DNA of 64,000 bases from Sambucus nigra. Taxonomy: Eukaryota; Streptophyta; Magnoliopsida; Dipsacales; Adoxaceae. Below the pieces are notes generated by a model, which was given only the letters and a program-made list of their open reading frames with translations, ran no database searches and was not told the origin of the DNA. This document shows positions 33,251 through 45,559 of this stretch, piece by piece. The stretch lies in NCBI GenBank assembly GCA_949130495.1, contig OX422213.1:54570284-54634283 (forward strand), read 5' to 3'. The translations under genes were made by a program, and so were the position numbers. Positions within the stretch are counted from its first letter, which is position 1. Every line of letters begins with the position of its first letter.

Positions 33251-35800
33251 AGCACCCCCAAACGACCCTTTTTAGGTAGCGATCACCGTGCATGGGTCCA
33301 ATGTAGCTAGTTAGAGCTGATCGCATGGACACGAGACCTCCAATTTGAAGGAACGATCCAAAACAGAGAATATCCACACCTAGAGTTTAAAACATGCCAT
33401 CACCGTGGGCAGTGCCAACACCTCTCTCGGGACCAATGTAACTCGTAGGAACCGACCACATGGTAATGGGACCCCCGGTTTGAAAGCACGACACAAATTG
33501 TTGAATATACACACTTAGTCTTGAAAATGTGCCGTTGGGGGAGAAACCCATTAGCGCCCCCCAAACGGCCCCATGAGCGGTGCCAGCACCTCGTACGGGA
33601 CCAATGTAACTCGTAGGAGCCGACCGCGTGGTCACGGGACCCCAAGTTTGAGGGTACATCCCAAAATAGAGAAAATCCACACTTAGGCTTGAAAACGTGA
33701 CTTTTGGGGGTGCAATCCGCTTAACGTCCTCATGACCACGTGGTCAGTTCCTATGTGTTGTAGAACTAATTGAAATTTTTCGAGAAAGGATTCCTGGATA
33801 ATATGATTCATTTTCCCATTTGAAGTTTGATAGAGTATTCCTGGAGTGTCCTGGATGGGGGATCTTGATAATGGCCACACTCCTCGTAATGAGAATATCT
33901 ACTATTACGAGAATTGTGGCCTTCATCATGAATCACTAAACATGCCTTTAGAGGAGTCATCTTTGGAATACTCTATCAAACTTCATTAATATCCACACTT
34001 AGTCTTGAAAATGTTCTGTTGGGGTGCGAAACCCCTTAGCGCCCCCAAATAGTCCCGTGAGCAGTGCCAACACCTTTCACGGGACCAATGTAACTCGTAG
34101 GAAATGACCACATGGTCATGGGACCCTCGGTTTGAGAGCATGGTCCAAAATCGAGAATATCCACACGTAGGCTTGAAAACGTGCTGTTGGGATGCGAAAA
34201 CACTTAGTTCCCAAATACGGCCCCGTGAGTGGTGCTAACACCTCCAGCGGGACCAATGTAACTTTCACAAACAGACCTCGTGGTCACATGATCCTCGGTT
34301 TGAGAGCGCGGCCCAAAATAGATAATATCCACAGTTAGACTTGAAAATGTGCTGTCGGGGGGCGAAACCCCTTAGTGCCCCCAAACGACCCCGTGAGCGG
34401 TGTCAACATGTCGCACGGGACCAATGTAACTCGTAGGAAATGACCACGTGGTCATGGGACCCTAGGTTTTATAGCACCACCCAAAATAGGGAATATTCAC
34501 CCTTAGGCATCAAAACGTGCCGTCGAGGGGCGAAACCCCTTGGCGCCACTCAAACGTGACCAATGTAACTCGTAGGAACCCACCGTGTGGTCACGAAACC
34601 CTCAGTTTGGGAGCAAGGCACAAAACTGAGAACATACACACATAGGCTTGAAAAAGTGTCATAGGGGGCGAAACCTCTTAGCACACCCCAAACGGGTCCA
34701 TGGGTTACTCCAACACCTCGTACGGGACAAATGTAACTCGTAGGAATTGACTGCGTGGTCACGGTACCCTCGGTTTGAGAGCATGACCCAAAATAGAGAA
34801 TATCCACACTTAGGCTTGAAAATATTCCATTAGGTTGCGAAACCCTTTAGGGCTCCCCACATGGCCCCGTGAGCGACGTCAACACCTCGTACGGGTCCAG
34901 TGTAACTCGCAAGAACCGACCGTATGGTCATGGGACCCTTGGTTTGAGAGCACGACCCAAAATAGAGAATATCCACACTTAGGATTGAAAATGTTCCATT
35001 GGGGTGCGAAACCCCTTAGCGCCCCCACACTTCCCAGTGAGTGCACGGGTCCATTGTAACTCGTAAGAATCGATCGCGTGGTCATGGGACCCTCGGTTTG
35101 AGAGCACAACCCAAAATAGAGAATATCCACACTTAGGCATGAAAACGTGTCGTTGGGTTGCGAAACCCCTTAGCGCCCCCCACATGGCCCTGTGAGCGAA
35201 GATAAAAACTCACATGGGTCCAATGTAACTAGCACGAACCGACCCCGTGGTCACGAGAACCTCGGTCTGAGAGCACAACCCAAAAATAGACGGTATCCAC
35301 ACTTAGGCTTAAAAATGTCCCGTTGGGGTGAGAAACGCCGTAGCGCCACACACATGGCCCTGTGAGCAGAGCCAACAACTCGCACGGGTTGAATGTAACT
35401 TTCATGAATCCACTGAGTGGTCACGAGACCCTCGATTTGTGAGCATGACCCCAAATAGAAAATATCCACACATAGGCTTGAAAATGTGTCGTTGGGGTGC
35501 GAAACCCTTAGCGCCCCCACGGCCCCGTGAGCGGTGCCAACACCTCACACAGGTCCAATGTAACTCGCAAGAATCGACCATGGTCGCAGGAACCTCGGTT
35601 TGAGAGCACGACCCAAAACAGAGAATATCGCTACTTAGGCTTGTAAACATAACGTTGGGGTGCAAAACCCCTTTGCGCCCCCAAACCGCCCAGTGATTAG
35701 CGCCAACACCTCGCACTGGACCAATATAACTCTAGGGATTGATTTGAGAGAACGATCCAGATTTCTGAATGCCTATGGGTGGTTCCAACACCTCACTCGG
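33039..35800. repeat. 168-bp satellite-like tandem array, about 16 units
   Basis: The landmark CCACACTTAGG recurs near 33039, 33208, 33375, 33509, 33677, 33993, 34161, 34329, 34498, 34636, 34804, 34973, 35127, 35297, 35465 and 35629. Most spacings are 167-170 bp; shorter ones (134, 138, 154) are partial deletions, and the 316-bp gap holds an inserted fold-back piece. Unit contents include CACGGGACCAATGTAACTCG and a GACCACGTGGTC palindrome. Open frames across it are by-products of the repeat. Confidence 0.92.
33754..33990. repeat. Small fold-back copy inside the satellite array
   Basis: It begins with sequence matching the fold-back arm at 31594-31680 (TAGAACTAATTGAAATTTTT) and contains AAGTTTGATAGAGTATTCC near 33824, with its inverse GGAATACTCTATCAAACTT ending near 33983. 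An inner pair, GGCCACACTCCTCGTAATGAG and its inverse near 33911-33930, is also seen. It breaks the 168-bp period between the units at 33677 and 33993. Confidence 0.75.
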
Positions 35801-36009
35801 GACCAACTTAGTCAGCACGATTCCACTGCGTGGTCATGGGACCCCCCAGTTTGAGAGTACTACCTATATTTTAAAATTCCTACATGGGTCTCATTATCGC
35901 GTGGTCACGGGACCCCCAATTTTAGAGCACGGGACCCCCGCGAGGTCACCTAAGGAGCACTTACAGTAACTGACCAATTAGCCTCCCAATTCGAGGATTT
36001 TTTTATTAT

Positions 36010-36468
36010 TATTAAAGCTGGTCACGACCCAAAGCCGTGACCATGTTATGTATTCAACAAGTTTGGTCATGGACCAAAGCCGTGATGAAGTTTATTTCTA
36101 CAGAAAAAATATTCACAAACCACAGTCATGACGAATATTAATCAGAAGAATAATAGTCACGACTTAAATTCGTGACCAGATTTGATTGTACAGAAAACAT
36201 GGTCACAGCTATGGGCCGTGACCAGATTGTTTCTTAATCGGGTAATAGTCACGGGTTTAGACTGTGAACAGGGTTGTAAAGAGATTTAGGTCTATGGGTC
36301 ATGACCACATTCGCAACTATGGGAATTTCATGACCAGGCAGTGGGTCATGGATTTGGGTCTTGATCATCAAAATTGGTCATGCCTAATTTGGTCACGGTC
36401 CAAATTCGCGACCCATATTGCCTGGTCAGGGATAAAGTCCGTGACCAATCGCCCAGTTTGGTGTAGTG
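36010..36468 (+). repeat. CACTA right terminus and subterminal repeats
   Basis: More than ten GGTCACGAC / GTCATGACC-type motifs in both orientations (for example 36018-36045, 36065-36090, 36160-36180, 36300-36410), ending in GTTTGGTGTAGTG, the inverted CACTACACCAAAC terminus. Confidence 0.85.
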
Positions 36469-37216
36469 TATTGCTTAGGCTAACTGCAACTTATCAGACC
36501 AGCACCCATCACAAAGTGACCCCCTATTACGGGATAAAATTTGGTCAATAGCCATGCTCTTTTGTAAGGACATTATTTCTATAGTCTATTATTTACTTAG
36601 AATATGTCATATACCACTACAATGGTCGAAGAAGTTCTCGTTCATTATTCAAGACGACAAATATGAATTTCAAGCATCTTCAACATATACGCAACATGAC
36701 GTACAATTTCACAGGAATTTTTTTATGTTTCGTAAATGTTTTACTTTAGTATTGGGATATTTTTCGAAACTGATTTTAAACAAAATCAGTTATTTTTTCC
36801 AAGTTAAAATAATTTTTCAAGACCTGTAGGCAAGCATTTTTAAATAATTTTTTTCTCTTCTGTCATTCAAATGATAAGGTAATGTCATTCAAACGATAGC
36901 TTCTAACGAGAGGTAATGTCGTTTGAAGGGTCGCTTGAATTATCATTTCTTGTTTACTTCAAATGAACCCGTACTGTTTTTTGATTTTATAGGTCGTTTG
37001 TAAGGTCGTTAGTAACAATATCCAATGTCGTTCAAACGATATAAAGAAGTCGTTCGAATGACCTCCGTCGCCTAAAAAAGTTTGGTTTTTTTATAAATAA
37101 CTGCTTTGGAAGACTTTTTCATTAAGACTTTTAATACACGAAAACTGCTTTTTGGCAGACGTTTAGTCTTCATCTTTTAAGGTTAAAAACCTAGTTTTGA
37201 TTCACAAAAACATCCC
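36469..37216. other. No gene; palindrome-rich stretch with TATA-like site
   Basis: Right flank of the CACTA element, probably part of an older element. It holds a perfect hairpin AACTGATTTT/AAAATCAGTT at 36768-36791 (4-nt loop) and repeated GTCGTTCAAACGAT-like palindromes at 36866-37065. A TATAAATA site lies near 37093. The palindromes resemble those in the LTRs of element B. Confidence 0.45.
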
Positions 37217-38624
37217 TGATGATGTCGGAAACAACACCACCAGATAAGGTGTTAGCAAGAACAAACAACTAATAAACAATGGCAGCACAAGAGTATATAT
37301 ATGGTAGGAGATGAGGATAAGGAGATGAACACAACAATATAAGTGGTTCGATAATTACCTACGTCCACTGTGCAGGTGAGTGTAAATATCACTATAAAAA
37401 AAGGCTCTAATGGCCTTAGTAATACAATCACTCCACTCTCTCTCTCTCTCTCTACTATAAATGAATCAGAGTTTTGGCTAGGGTTCCATTTTCGGATCCT
37501 CTACGGGGTAGAGGATGACATCTATATATAATGTTTAGGGGTGTAATATACCCCCTAAGCATGCAATGAGCATGTGCGTGAAGATCCAACTAGTATAAGG
37601 ATGACACCTGGATGATCTTAAGTAAACAATAATGACCTCAATATTCGCTCATGTGGAGGGAATGATTGAGTTGTAATATATTTGTGCACGTGTTCAAAAC
37701 CATGTATGTACTTGTAGATGCTCGGAGTTCTTTGATTGGTGCAACCTCGGCCTGGTAGAGTACAAGGTTAGTGAAGTCCAACTGTTGCTTTACTCCGAGA
37801 TTATTCATAAGGACCTCGACCAACGGGGCTAGTCGAGGTTAGGTATGAGTAATTGTAATGTTAGCTTGGTCCAATGATGATGTTGCAAGATGATTTATCC
37901 CATGTAACATTACTGATATCGACTGGTGATTTTTAACATCGGCCTCGACCGAAACCCATGAGTTCTTGCTGTCCTCGGCCGATTCCCAATCGAGGTTGGT
38001 GTACGAGATAGTTGCAATGTCGGATGGGACCAATCTTCTGAGTGATGACCTTACTAGTGGTTGATAGGCTTCTGGTCACCTTGGGTACGAGGTTAGCGGA
38101 GGTTGGTTGCTCTGATCAAGAGGGTGCACTTTGGGCATATCAATCCCAATACTTTTGTGAATCATTTGTGGAACCTAATTATTTCTATTGAAGTTTGTTT
38201 TTGTGGAGTGCCATCTCTATTGCTGATTAGTGGTTTTTGCCGGAGCTGCTTGCTGACGATTGCGGTCTTTGGGGACACTCGAGGGTGTTCACTGTCGAGG
38301 AACGACTGCGGTCATTGAGGTTCTTGAGGGTATCTTCGCTGGTTAATAGGCCGTGGTCTATGTGGGTTGGCTAAGTTAAATTCATTTCATATTTTCTATG
38401 TAATTGTAAGTTGTGATTTACGTTAGATAGTGAAATATAAGGTTTTACCAATTTTTTTTTTCTAGAACCTCAAGATTTGTGACTGTCTGATTTGGAAATT
38501 TAGTTTAAATCACATAAATTCGTGATTAGGGTTTAATTATTTTGGAGAAAATATTTACTCTAATTAAATATATTGAGAATTAGAAATTTTTGAATTAAAT
38601 CAATAATCGATATCACACTTTTAC
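37217..38624 (+). repeat. Probable 5' LTR of a Ty1/copia element
   Basis: It ends CACTTTTACA three to four bases before an initiator-Met PBS, and contains phrases usual in plant copia LTRs (GTGGTTCGATAATTACCTAC near 37342, a (CT)n run near 37434-37452). The left boundary is a guess: TGATGATGTC at 37217 and TGTAAATATC at 37381 are both possible. No matching 3' LTR was found in the window. An inverted repeat CCTCGAC/GTCGAGG lies at 37812-37838. Confidence 0.45.
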
Positions 38625-38628
38625 AAAT

Positions 38629-38646
38629 TGGTATCAGAGCAGGTTA
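38629..38646 (+). other. Primer binding site of the copia element
   Basis: TGGTATCAGAGCAGGTTA is complementary to plant initiator tRNA-Met. Confidence 0.8.
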
Positions 38647-38737
38647 CTCTAATATATCGAGTGATTCTTTTTCCGCAAAATTATTTGTGATATTAATTTT
38701 TTTGAAAAATCTAGTTTTGAAATATTATGCATTTTTT

Positions 38738-39260
38738 GACGGAGAATTTATATAATCGGTTGCCCGTCTTTGATGGCGCGAATGATGCCAATTAGAAAGC
38801 CCGTATGAAATCTGGCTTGAAAGCTATTGATGAGCGTGTCAAGATTGTTTGTGAAAGAGGGTGGGCTCCTTCCACTGTCACCGTCGATAATGTCACTAAT
38901 CCCAAACTCGTATTTGACTAGACCGAGGAAGATTATCAATGGAGTAATTTTAATTCCCATGTACTTAGTCCTATATCTGGAGCCGTCACTCTTAATGAGT
39001 TTCACCATATTATGACGTGCACCATATCTAAAGAGACATGGGATATCCTCCAATTGACTCATGAGGGTACCAACGATGTTAAGGCATATAAGTTACAAAA
39101 TTTTACCACCAAGTTAGAGACAATCACCATGTCAGAGTCTGAGTGTTTTAATGATTTTTATGCTAGGTTGCCAGACATATTCAACATGCGTTTTAATTTG
39201 GGTGAGAAAATTGAAGAGACAAGGGTTCTTAAAAATATTTGGAGGTCACTTCCATCCCTT
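38738..39260 (+). pseudogene. gag: Ty1/copia gag, N-terminal part, cut by element B
   Basis: The frame from about 38738 reads LTENLYNRLPVFDGAND, then KARMKSGLKAIDERV, ISKETWDILQLTHEGTNDVK, MSESECFNDFYARLPD and EETRVLKNIWRSLPS. This is the UBN2/gag pattern of plant copia elements (ARMxxFLxAID, W..L...H.GT..VK, F..R...I...L). Two TAG stops (near 38795 and 38920) fall where Trp is expected, consistent with G-to-A changes. The reading stops exactly at the element B insertion and resumes after 49870. The protein would be the capsid. Confidence 0.8.
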
Positions 39261-42149
39261 TGTGACACCTCGACTAATTAAATACCGGGTAGCTACTCCT
39301 TTATTCAGATTAATTCAAAATGTCAAGTTGGTTTAGTTTGTAGCATCAGTGTCGAAAACGTTTTAACAATTACTAGCCACCTAATATTTAAAAAGTGAGT
39401 TGTCAATTTTAATTGAATTCGATTTACATAAAACAAAATTAAATTATGAATTAATGATACCACAACCCCATCAGAGTCACAATAAAATAACGACGTAATA
39501 AACTGAATCTGGAGGAATACACCTCACAACAATCCGAATACTGAAATAAACAAATACAAGCCTGAATCATTAATTTAATTACAACCCAAAATATAAAATA
39601 AAACCGAGTAAATAAGATGTCTCTGAAAGGAAAGGGGCGACATGCCATACAGATGAATAAATATGAAAATAGAGTCAGGATAGAAAGTGGAGGCGAGGCG
39701 TCTACTATCAAGGTCCTGTAACTTTCACAACAGCTACAACACGTCATCGGAAATGAACTCCTACGCTTTGTGTCCTTGTGGCTGGGCACCTAAAAATGTT
39801 TTTACAAAAAAATGGATTTGAAAGCAAACGAGTCAGAGCCCGATTGTGAAAACAGTTTAAAATACAACAAGTGTTTAATATTATTAAACAGTGAATATAA
39901 AGTACATGATAGTGCGTGCACTCACATGAGTTCCTCACCTCTCAACTAATTGTGCACTCCTATCGTACCCGTTCTAGTTATTACCACATCTAACTAGTCC
40001 AAATACAATCTAACATTACTATATGATTCACGATTTAAGTCCCAACATCTTAATTCAAACAGAGTTTAACTTTCCTTCTTAGTTCCCATATTAGTCATGC
40101 TAATCACTACAGATTTTCCATTTTTAACTCTACTAAAATATTGCTATTATTCACACTTACATTTATTCATGACAGTTCATTTCTATTAGCGGTCTATTAT
40201 TCTCATCATAAATATACAATACTGGCACCCCGAGACTAAGCTACGGTGCACACATATTCTGCTATCCAATCCCGGTACATCACGTACATAAGGACCACGT
40301 ATTCCGAATCTCTCAAGAATCGTTTTCAATAAATAACAATCACACAGAATGGAGGCGAACATAGTTCACATCACATGGGTCACGCACATACCTATGCTCC
40401 CATGATCAGTAGACTTATTAACTTCTCAATGAGTCCTTCTCTAACCTATGTCCTCGAGTTACCAATCTAAATCCCCCCGTAGTCACACAAAGATTAGATG
40501 GCCCTGATCGAACGCCGACCTCCCGCAATAGCAAGTATGGTTGGTATGTTATACACAAATAACTACATATACCAAGCATTCACACATCTTTGGTATCCCA
40601 TGATATTAATTGAGATATATTTCCCATTCCTATACCGTCATTTAATGTTACACGTTTACAAGTCCCCGATTTATATACATTAAAGTTATCAACTCTCCTC
40701 ACGTCGAAGTTTTAGATACTTATATCCTAACCCATAAACATCATCCGGTTCACTACAAAACTCTAGGTTTTAATCCTCAACGTACTTCCAATCTCGCAAA
40801 TATATCCACAGGTCAACAAGGGAAGGTTAACACTCAATTATATAAGTCTACTAGAAGTTTTAAATAAAAGCAGGCCTAAAAAAGGCATTCTGTCAACTCA
40901 TTAGAAACCTCGTTCGAACGATTGTCGTTCGAACGAGTGTTGTTTTAACGAAAGGCTTTTATCGAACTACCAACTCGTTAGAAGGGGTACTGTCATCTGG
41001 TTAGAAGTCTTGTTCGAACGAGGTCGTTCGAACGACCTGGGAAGGTCTTCTAACGAGATGGCAGAATACGCCCAAAAAATTCCCAATTCTTTTTTCTCAA
41101 TTTTTCTCTTCTCTAAATTAATCTTAATATCATCCCAATCGCATTTTAATGTTCTTAAACTTCACTAAATCCTCTTAGGTAATTTCTTAACATATTTTTG
41201 GGGTCAAATCCTCCTAATCAACATGTAATTATCATTAATCCCCAAATATTTCCCCAAACCCTATGAACATGAACCTATAATTTTATTATGCCTAATTACT
41301 CATCATAAATCCGTTTATAAATCATCAAAGTTAAGTCTTTGAATACCAATTTCATCCATAACCATTCTACATGCAATTCCTAACCCAACTTTAGAGTTTC
41401 TACAACAATTTCATTATGTTTTCCTCAAAACTTTCAAGACAAAACAGTTCCTACACTAAAAATGGAAGAAATATTCAATGCACTTAAAAATATCAAATCA
41501 CTTGCCTTAGATTCTTTCTTCAGATTGTTTTCGATGATTCAAGGTTGATTCTTCCCTCTTTATGGTCACAATCTCTTTCAAAAATGATGGTAGTGGGTGT
41601 TTTTCGTTTGGAAACCAATGATAACTCCTCCCTAACTCCCGTAACCCACTTCTAATGCTTTTAGCTGGTAATGGCTTTAGTGGCCTCTATAAAAATATAA
41701 TTATAAACTCTAAAATTCGTGGGTTTTAATTCCCTTATTTTCAAAATTACCAAACTACCGTTCTAGGTTGCTGGTTTGGCCTAAAAGTGCCCCGGGACCC
41801 AAACTAAACCTCCGGCTAGTGTTTTCTGACTATTTCGACCCTTTCGGATACGTTAGGGCACTCAAAATGACTATTCGGTTGATAAAAATATTATTCACTT
41901 TTTAATCTAATAAAATTCATTCCTGACGCGATTGACACGCACGTCCCAACTTAATTTTCCAAATTGTCGTATTTCAGCCTCGCGACAACTTTAATATTTT
42001 CAATACTCATGAAATATTCATTTTTAACATAAAAATCAAATACCAACTCACATCTCTCTAGTATTTATATCTGGATTAATTCCTAATTAATTCTCATGTA
42101 ATTTAATTAATCCCTTAAATAAGAATCAATAAAATTACGGGGTATTGCA
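39261..42149 (-). repeat. 3' LTR of element B
   Basis: It carries the conserved box (39774-39795) and hairpin (39830-39841), the GTGTCGAAAACG box complement near 39350, and a GTTCGAAC palindrome cluster at 40903-41035. Its terminal sequence resembles element C, but the middle is largely different. Confidence 0.85.
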
Positions 42150-42166
42150 TACTTCCCCCCTAATAA
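42150..42166 (-). other. Polypurine tract of element B
   Basis: On the minus strand TATTAGGGGGGAAGTA lies directly before the TGCAATACCCC start of the 3' LTR, the same tract as in element C. Confidence 0.8.
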
Positions 42167-42169
42167 CAG

Positions 42170-43790
42170 AATTTCATCCCGAAATTCAGAACTAAAGAGT
42201 ACCTAGTAAAAATAATTCTGGATAACGTTCGCGCATCTCATCCTCTCACTCCCATGTGGACACCTCGGCATTATGATGCCGCCACTGAGCACGTACTAAT
42301 GGTACTATCTTCGACCTCAGTTTCCTCTCGCTGTGGTCCAGAATAGCAATCGGCCCCTCCTCGTAGGAACTATCGGGCTAAAGATCGATATCCTCTAAAG
42401 CAATGTGAGTATGGGACACATCGTCCCTAAGATATTTCCTTAGCGAGGAAATATGGAACACATCATGAATCCTATACAAGTGCTCTGGTAACCCAAGTCT
42501 ATACGCAACTGGCCCAATCCTCTCGATGATAGGAAATGACCCCACGTATCTTGGTGCCAGTTTCCCCTTCTTCCCAAAACGCATGATCCCCTTCATCGGA
42601 GATACTCTGAGTAACACCTGGTCCCCCACCTTGAATTCTCTGAATAACCTCTTGGCATCAACATAGCTCTTCTGCCGGTCCTGAGCTACCCGAATACGGC
42701 TCCGTATCATATCTATTCTTATCGAAGTGTCCTGAATCACATCCGACCCTAGGAGTTTGTTATCCCCCACCTCTAACCAACATGCTGGGGAATGACAAGG
42801 TCTACCATACAACGCCTCAAATGGCGTCATGCCAATAGTGAACTCGTAGGAGTTATTATAAGCAAACTCCACCAATGGAATATACTGCTCCCAACCACCT
42901 CCAAAATCTAGGATGCACATAAGCAACATGTCTTCCAACATCTGATTTGTCTGCTCTGTTTTCCTATCAGTCTACGGGTGATAAGCCGTACTCAGCCGCA
43001 ACTCCGTGCCCATGGCCTCCTAGAAACTCTCCCAAAATCGCGAAACAAATATCTTGTCTCGGTCAGACACGATATTTAAAGGCACACCGTGAAGTCTCAC
43101 TATTTTCGCAATGAAAATCTGGGCATACTATCCCGTGGTGTTGTCTGTCCTCACGGGTAAAAAATGAGCAACTTTGGCAATCTATCCAAAATTACCCATA
43201 TGGAGTCGTGATCCCTCTGTGACGTAGGTAACCCTGTGATAAAGTCCATGGATATGCTCTTCCATACCCACATCTAACGGCTGTAGAAGTCCTGCCGGTT
43301 TCTGATGATCCACCTTTACTAGCTGATAAGTGGTGCATTTAGAAATGAACACAGTGATATCTCTCTTCATCCCGCTCCACTAGTACTATCATCTCATGTC
43401 TTGGTACATTTTATCCCCACCAGGGTGTACCGCGAACCATGAGCCGTGCGACTCTGTCATTACCTCGTGTCGCAAGTCTTCCCCTTTCGGAACGACCAGT
43501 CTCCCATTGAAGCATAATCCCCGTATGAACTAACGATATAGGAATTGGCTCCCTCTGCTAGTAATCGAACTATCTTCTATTGATAGAACGAGTCATTTGC
43601 CTAGGCTTTTACCACTCTCGTAACAATCTGAGGTGTAATAGTCATCACAGACATGAATGATCGGGCCACTGCATCCTGGTGTCCTAAATCTTTCCACTTA
43701 GCTTTCCACACCTTGGTCACCTCATCTACTGGCCTACGGCTCAATGCGTCTACTACCACGTTTGCCTTCCCTGGGTGATATTGGATATCA
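42170..43790 (-). pseudogene. Element B integrase and chromodomain-like tail
   Basis: On the minus strand, the zinc region near 43400-43300 (MKRDITVFISKCTTYQLVKV) keeps a C-x2-Y remnant of its second Cys pair. The catalytic core follows with STAYHP*TDRKTEQTNQM near 42990-42950, which keeps the full Asp-to-Glu spacing. The open block 42941-42378 covers EFAYNNSYEFTIGMTPFEAL, YGRPCHSPACWLEVGD and the GPVAYRLGLPEHLYRIHDVF region. The tail near 42377-42180 reads HSERKLRSKIVPLVRAQW and HHNAEVSTWE, then a stop and EDEMRERYPELF, a chromodomain-like end typical of chromoviruses. Stops interrupt it in several places. Confidence 0.75.
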
Positions 43791-45540
43791 AACTAATAAT
43801 CCTTCACAAACTCGAGCCACCAACGTTGACGCATATTCAACTCCTTCTGCGTGAAGAGGTATTGTAGAGACTTGTGGTCTGTGAACAACCGAAATTTCTC
43901 CCCCAGGATATAATGTCTCCAAATCCAAAGAGAAAATACGATTTCCACTAACTCCAAGTCGTGTGTGGGGTAATTCCTCTCGTGAGGCTTAAGCTTACGG
44001 GAAGCATAGGCAATGGCCTGACTCTCCTGTTGCATCACACCTCCAAGTCCTTGTAAGGATGCATCAATGTAGACTAAATACTCAACTCTCGGTCTGGGCA
44101 ATGCTAACACAGGCGTTGAGGTCAATTTGTCCTTTAACTCATCAAATGCCAACTTACAAGCATCGCTCCAGATGAATGGCACACCTTTGCAAGTCAGATG
44201 TGTCAAAGGACCCGCTATCTTTGAGAAACCCCGAATAAACCTCCTGTAGTATCCTTCTAGGCCCAAGAAGCTACGGATCTCAGTCGATGTCGTGGGCTGT
44301 CCCCACTCTCTCACCACGGATACCTTCCCCAGATCAACAGATATCCCCTGATCGATATGCCCCAAAAACTGAACCTCCTTCAGCCAAAATCCACATTTCT
44401 CATACTTTGCATATAGCTCGTTCTGACGCAGCGTCTGCAAAACCTGCCTCAAATGCTCGGCGTGCTCCTCTTCTGTCTGGGAGTAAACCAGAATGTTATT
44501 AATAAAGACAATGACGAAGTGGTCTAGGAACTCTCTGAATACTTTATTCATCAACTCCATAAACACGATTGGAGCATTGGTCAAGCCAAAAGGCATAACC
44601 CGAAACTCGTAGGAACCCTATCTCGTCAAGAAAGCAGTCTTTGAGATGTCATGTTCCCTGATACGCAAATTATGGTATCCCGATCACAAATCAATCTTTG
44701 AGAAGAAGCAAGCTCCTCTCAACTGGTCAAATAAGTCATCGATTCGGGGCAACGGATACTTATTCCATATCGTGACTTTATTCAACTACCGGTAATCTCA
44801 ACATAATCTCAATAATCCATCCCTCTTCTTTACGAACAACACAAGGGCACCCCACAGTGAAGTACTCCTTCGAATGAACCCCTGACCCAACAACAGCTCG
44901 ATCTGATCCCTTAGCTCTCTCATCTCCGCTGGAGCCATACGGTAAGGTGCGCGGGTAATTGGACGAGTGCCCAACATCTAATCAATAATAAAATCTATCT
45001 CTCTACTAGCAGGTAATCCAGGTATATCCTGAAATACATCAGCGAACTCACTAACAACGGAAATCAAATCAAGTGGTATTACCACTTCCTTAGAGGTCTC
45101 CTCATCTATGTAATACAAGTGTGTGGATGATACTCCTTCGGGGAGAGACATCGCCACTAAAAACATCTCCTATCCGGGAATGGCAAAAATAATACTCCTA
45201 CTGAAACAATCAATCATGGCTCGGTATGCAACTAGCCAATCCATATCAACAATCCCATCGTACTCAGTCATCTCTAATACTAGCATATCAGCGGGTAAAG
45301 TAAATCTCCTTATCTCTATACCCACACCTCTACAAATAAGGGAAATTACGGAACCCCTACTCAACGATGAATCTACGCAAGTAATCATGCTCTCTGTATT
45401 GTCTAACAACCCCAAAGTGCGTGCAAATCTCGTGGCAATGAAACAATGTGTGGCCCCCGTATCAAATAAAATATGCCCTATAGTCCCCTGAATAGGGAAC
45501 ATACCCTCAATAGCAGGTGGATCCTAGGGGACTACGTCAT
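43791..45540 (-). pseudogene. Element B protease, reverse transcriptase and RNase H
   Basis: Minus strand. The protease block 45502-45170 has [16 protein letters not shown] with the active-site DTGA. The RT begins near 44990; [20 protein letters not shown] and [18 protein letters not shown] are readable between stops. The open block 44596-43793 starts [20 protein letters not shown] and carries the active-site box as FINNILVYS, so both catalytic Asp of FxDD are Asn. RNase H follows with [36 protein letters not shown] and [11 protein letters not shown]. Relative to gag, the frame shifts near 45575. The enzyme is inactive. Confidence 0.8.
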
Positions 45541-45559
45541 GCTGGAGTTGATAAACTCG

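Larger units (their letters stand above)
23154..36468 (+). mobile_element. CACTA (En/Spm-type) DNA transposon, 13.3 kb
   Basis: The left end CACTACACCAAATACTGG (23154) and the right end, whose complement reads CACTACACCAAACTGGGC (ending 36468), share the 12-bp terminus CACTACACCAAA. A 3-bp target duplication TAT flanks it (23151-23153 and 36469-36471), as expected for CACTA. Both subterminal regions are packed with GTCACGACC/GTCATGACC-type repeats. Inside, in order on the + strand, are a Transposase_24/TNPA-like gene, a TNP2 transposase with a DUF4218 segment, and a DUF4216 segment. A giant inverted repeat and a 168-bp tandem array follow. All coding parts carry stops, so it is not autonomous now. 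Confidence 0.9.

Noticed and set aside
33065..35969. Many 60-104 codon frames on both strands with similar sequences
   Set aside because: They recur with the 168-bp unit and change frame between units; by-products of a tandem repeat, not a gene family.
36768..36800. Perfect 10-bp hairpin followed by a T-run, resembling a bacterial terminator
   Set aside because: The context is plant nuclear DNA; a rho-independent terminator has no meaning here and no gene ends at this point.
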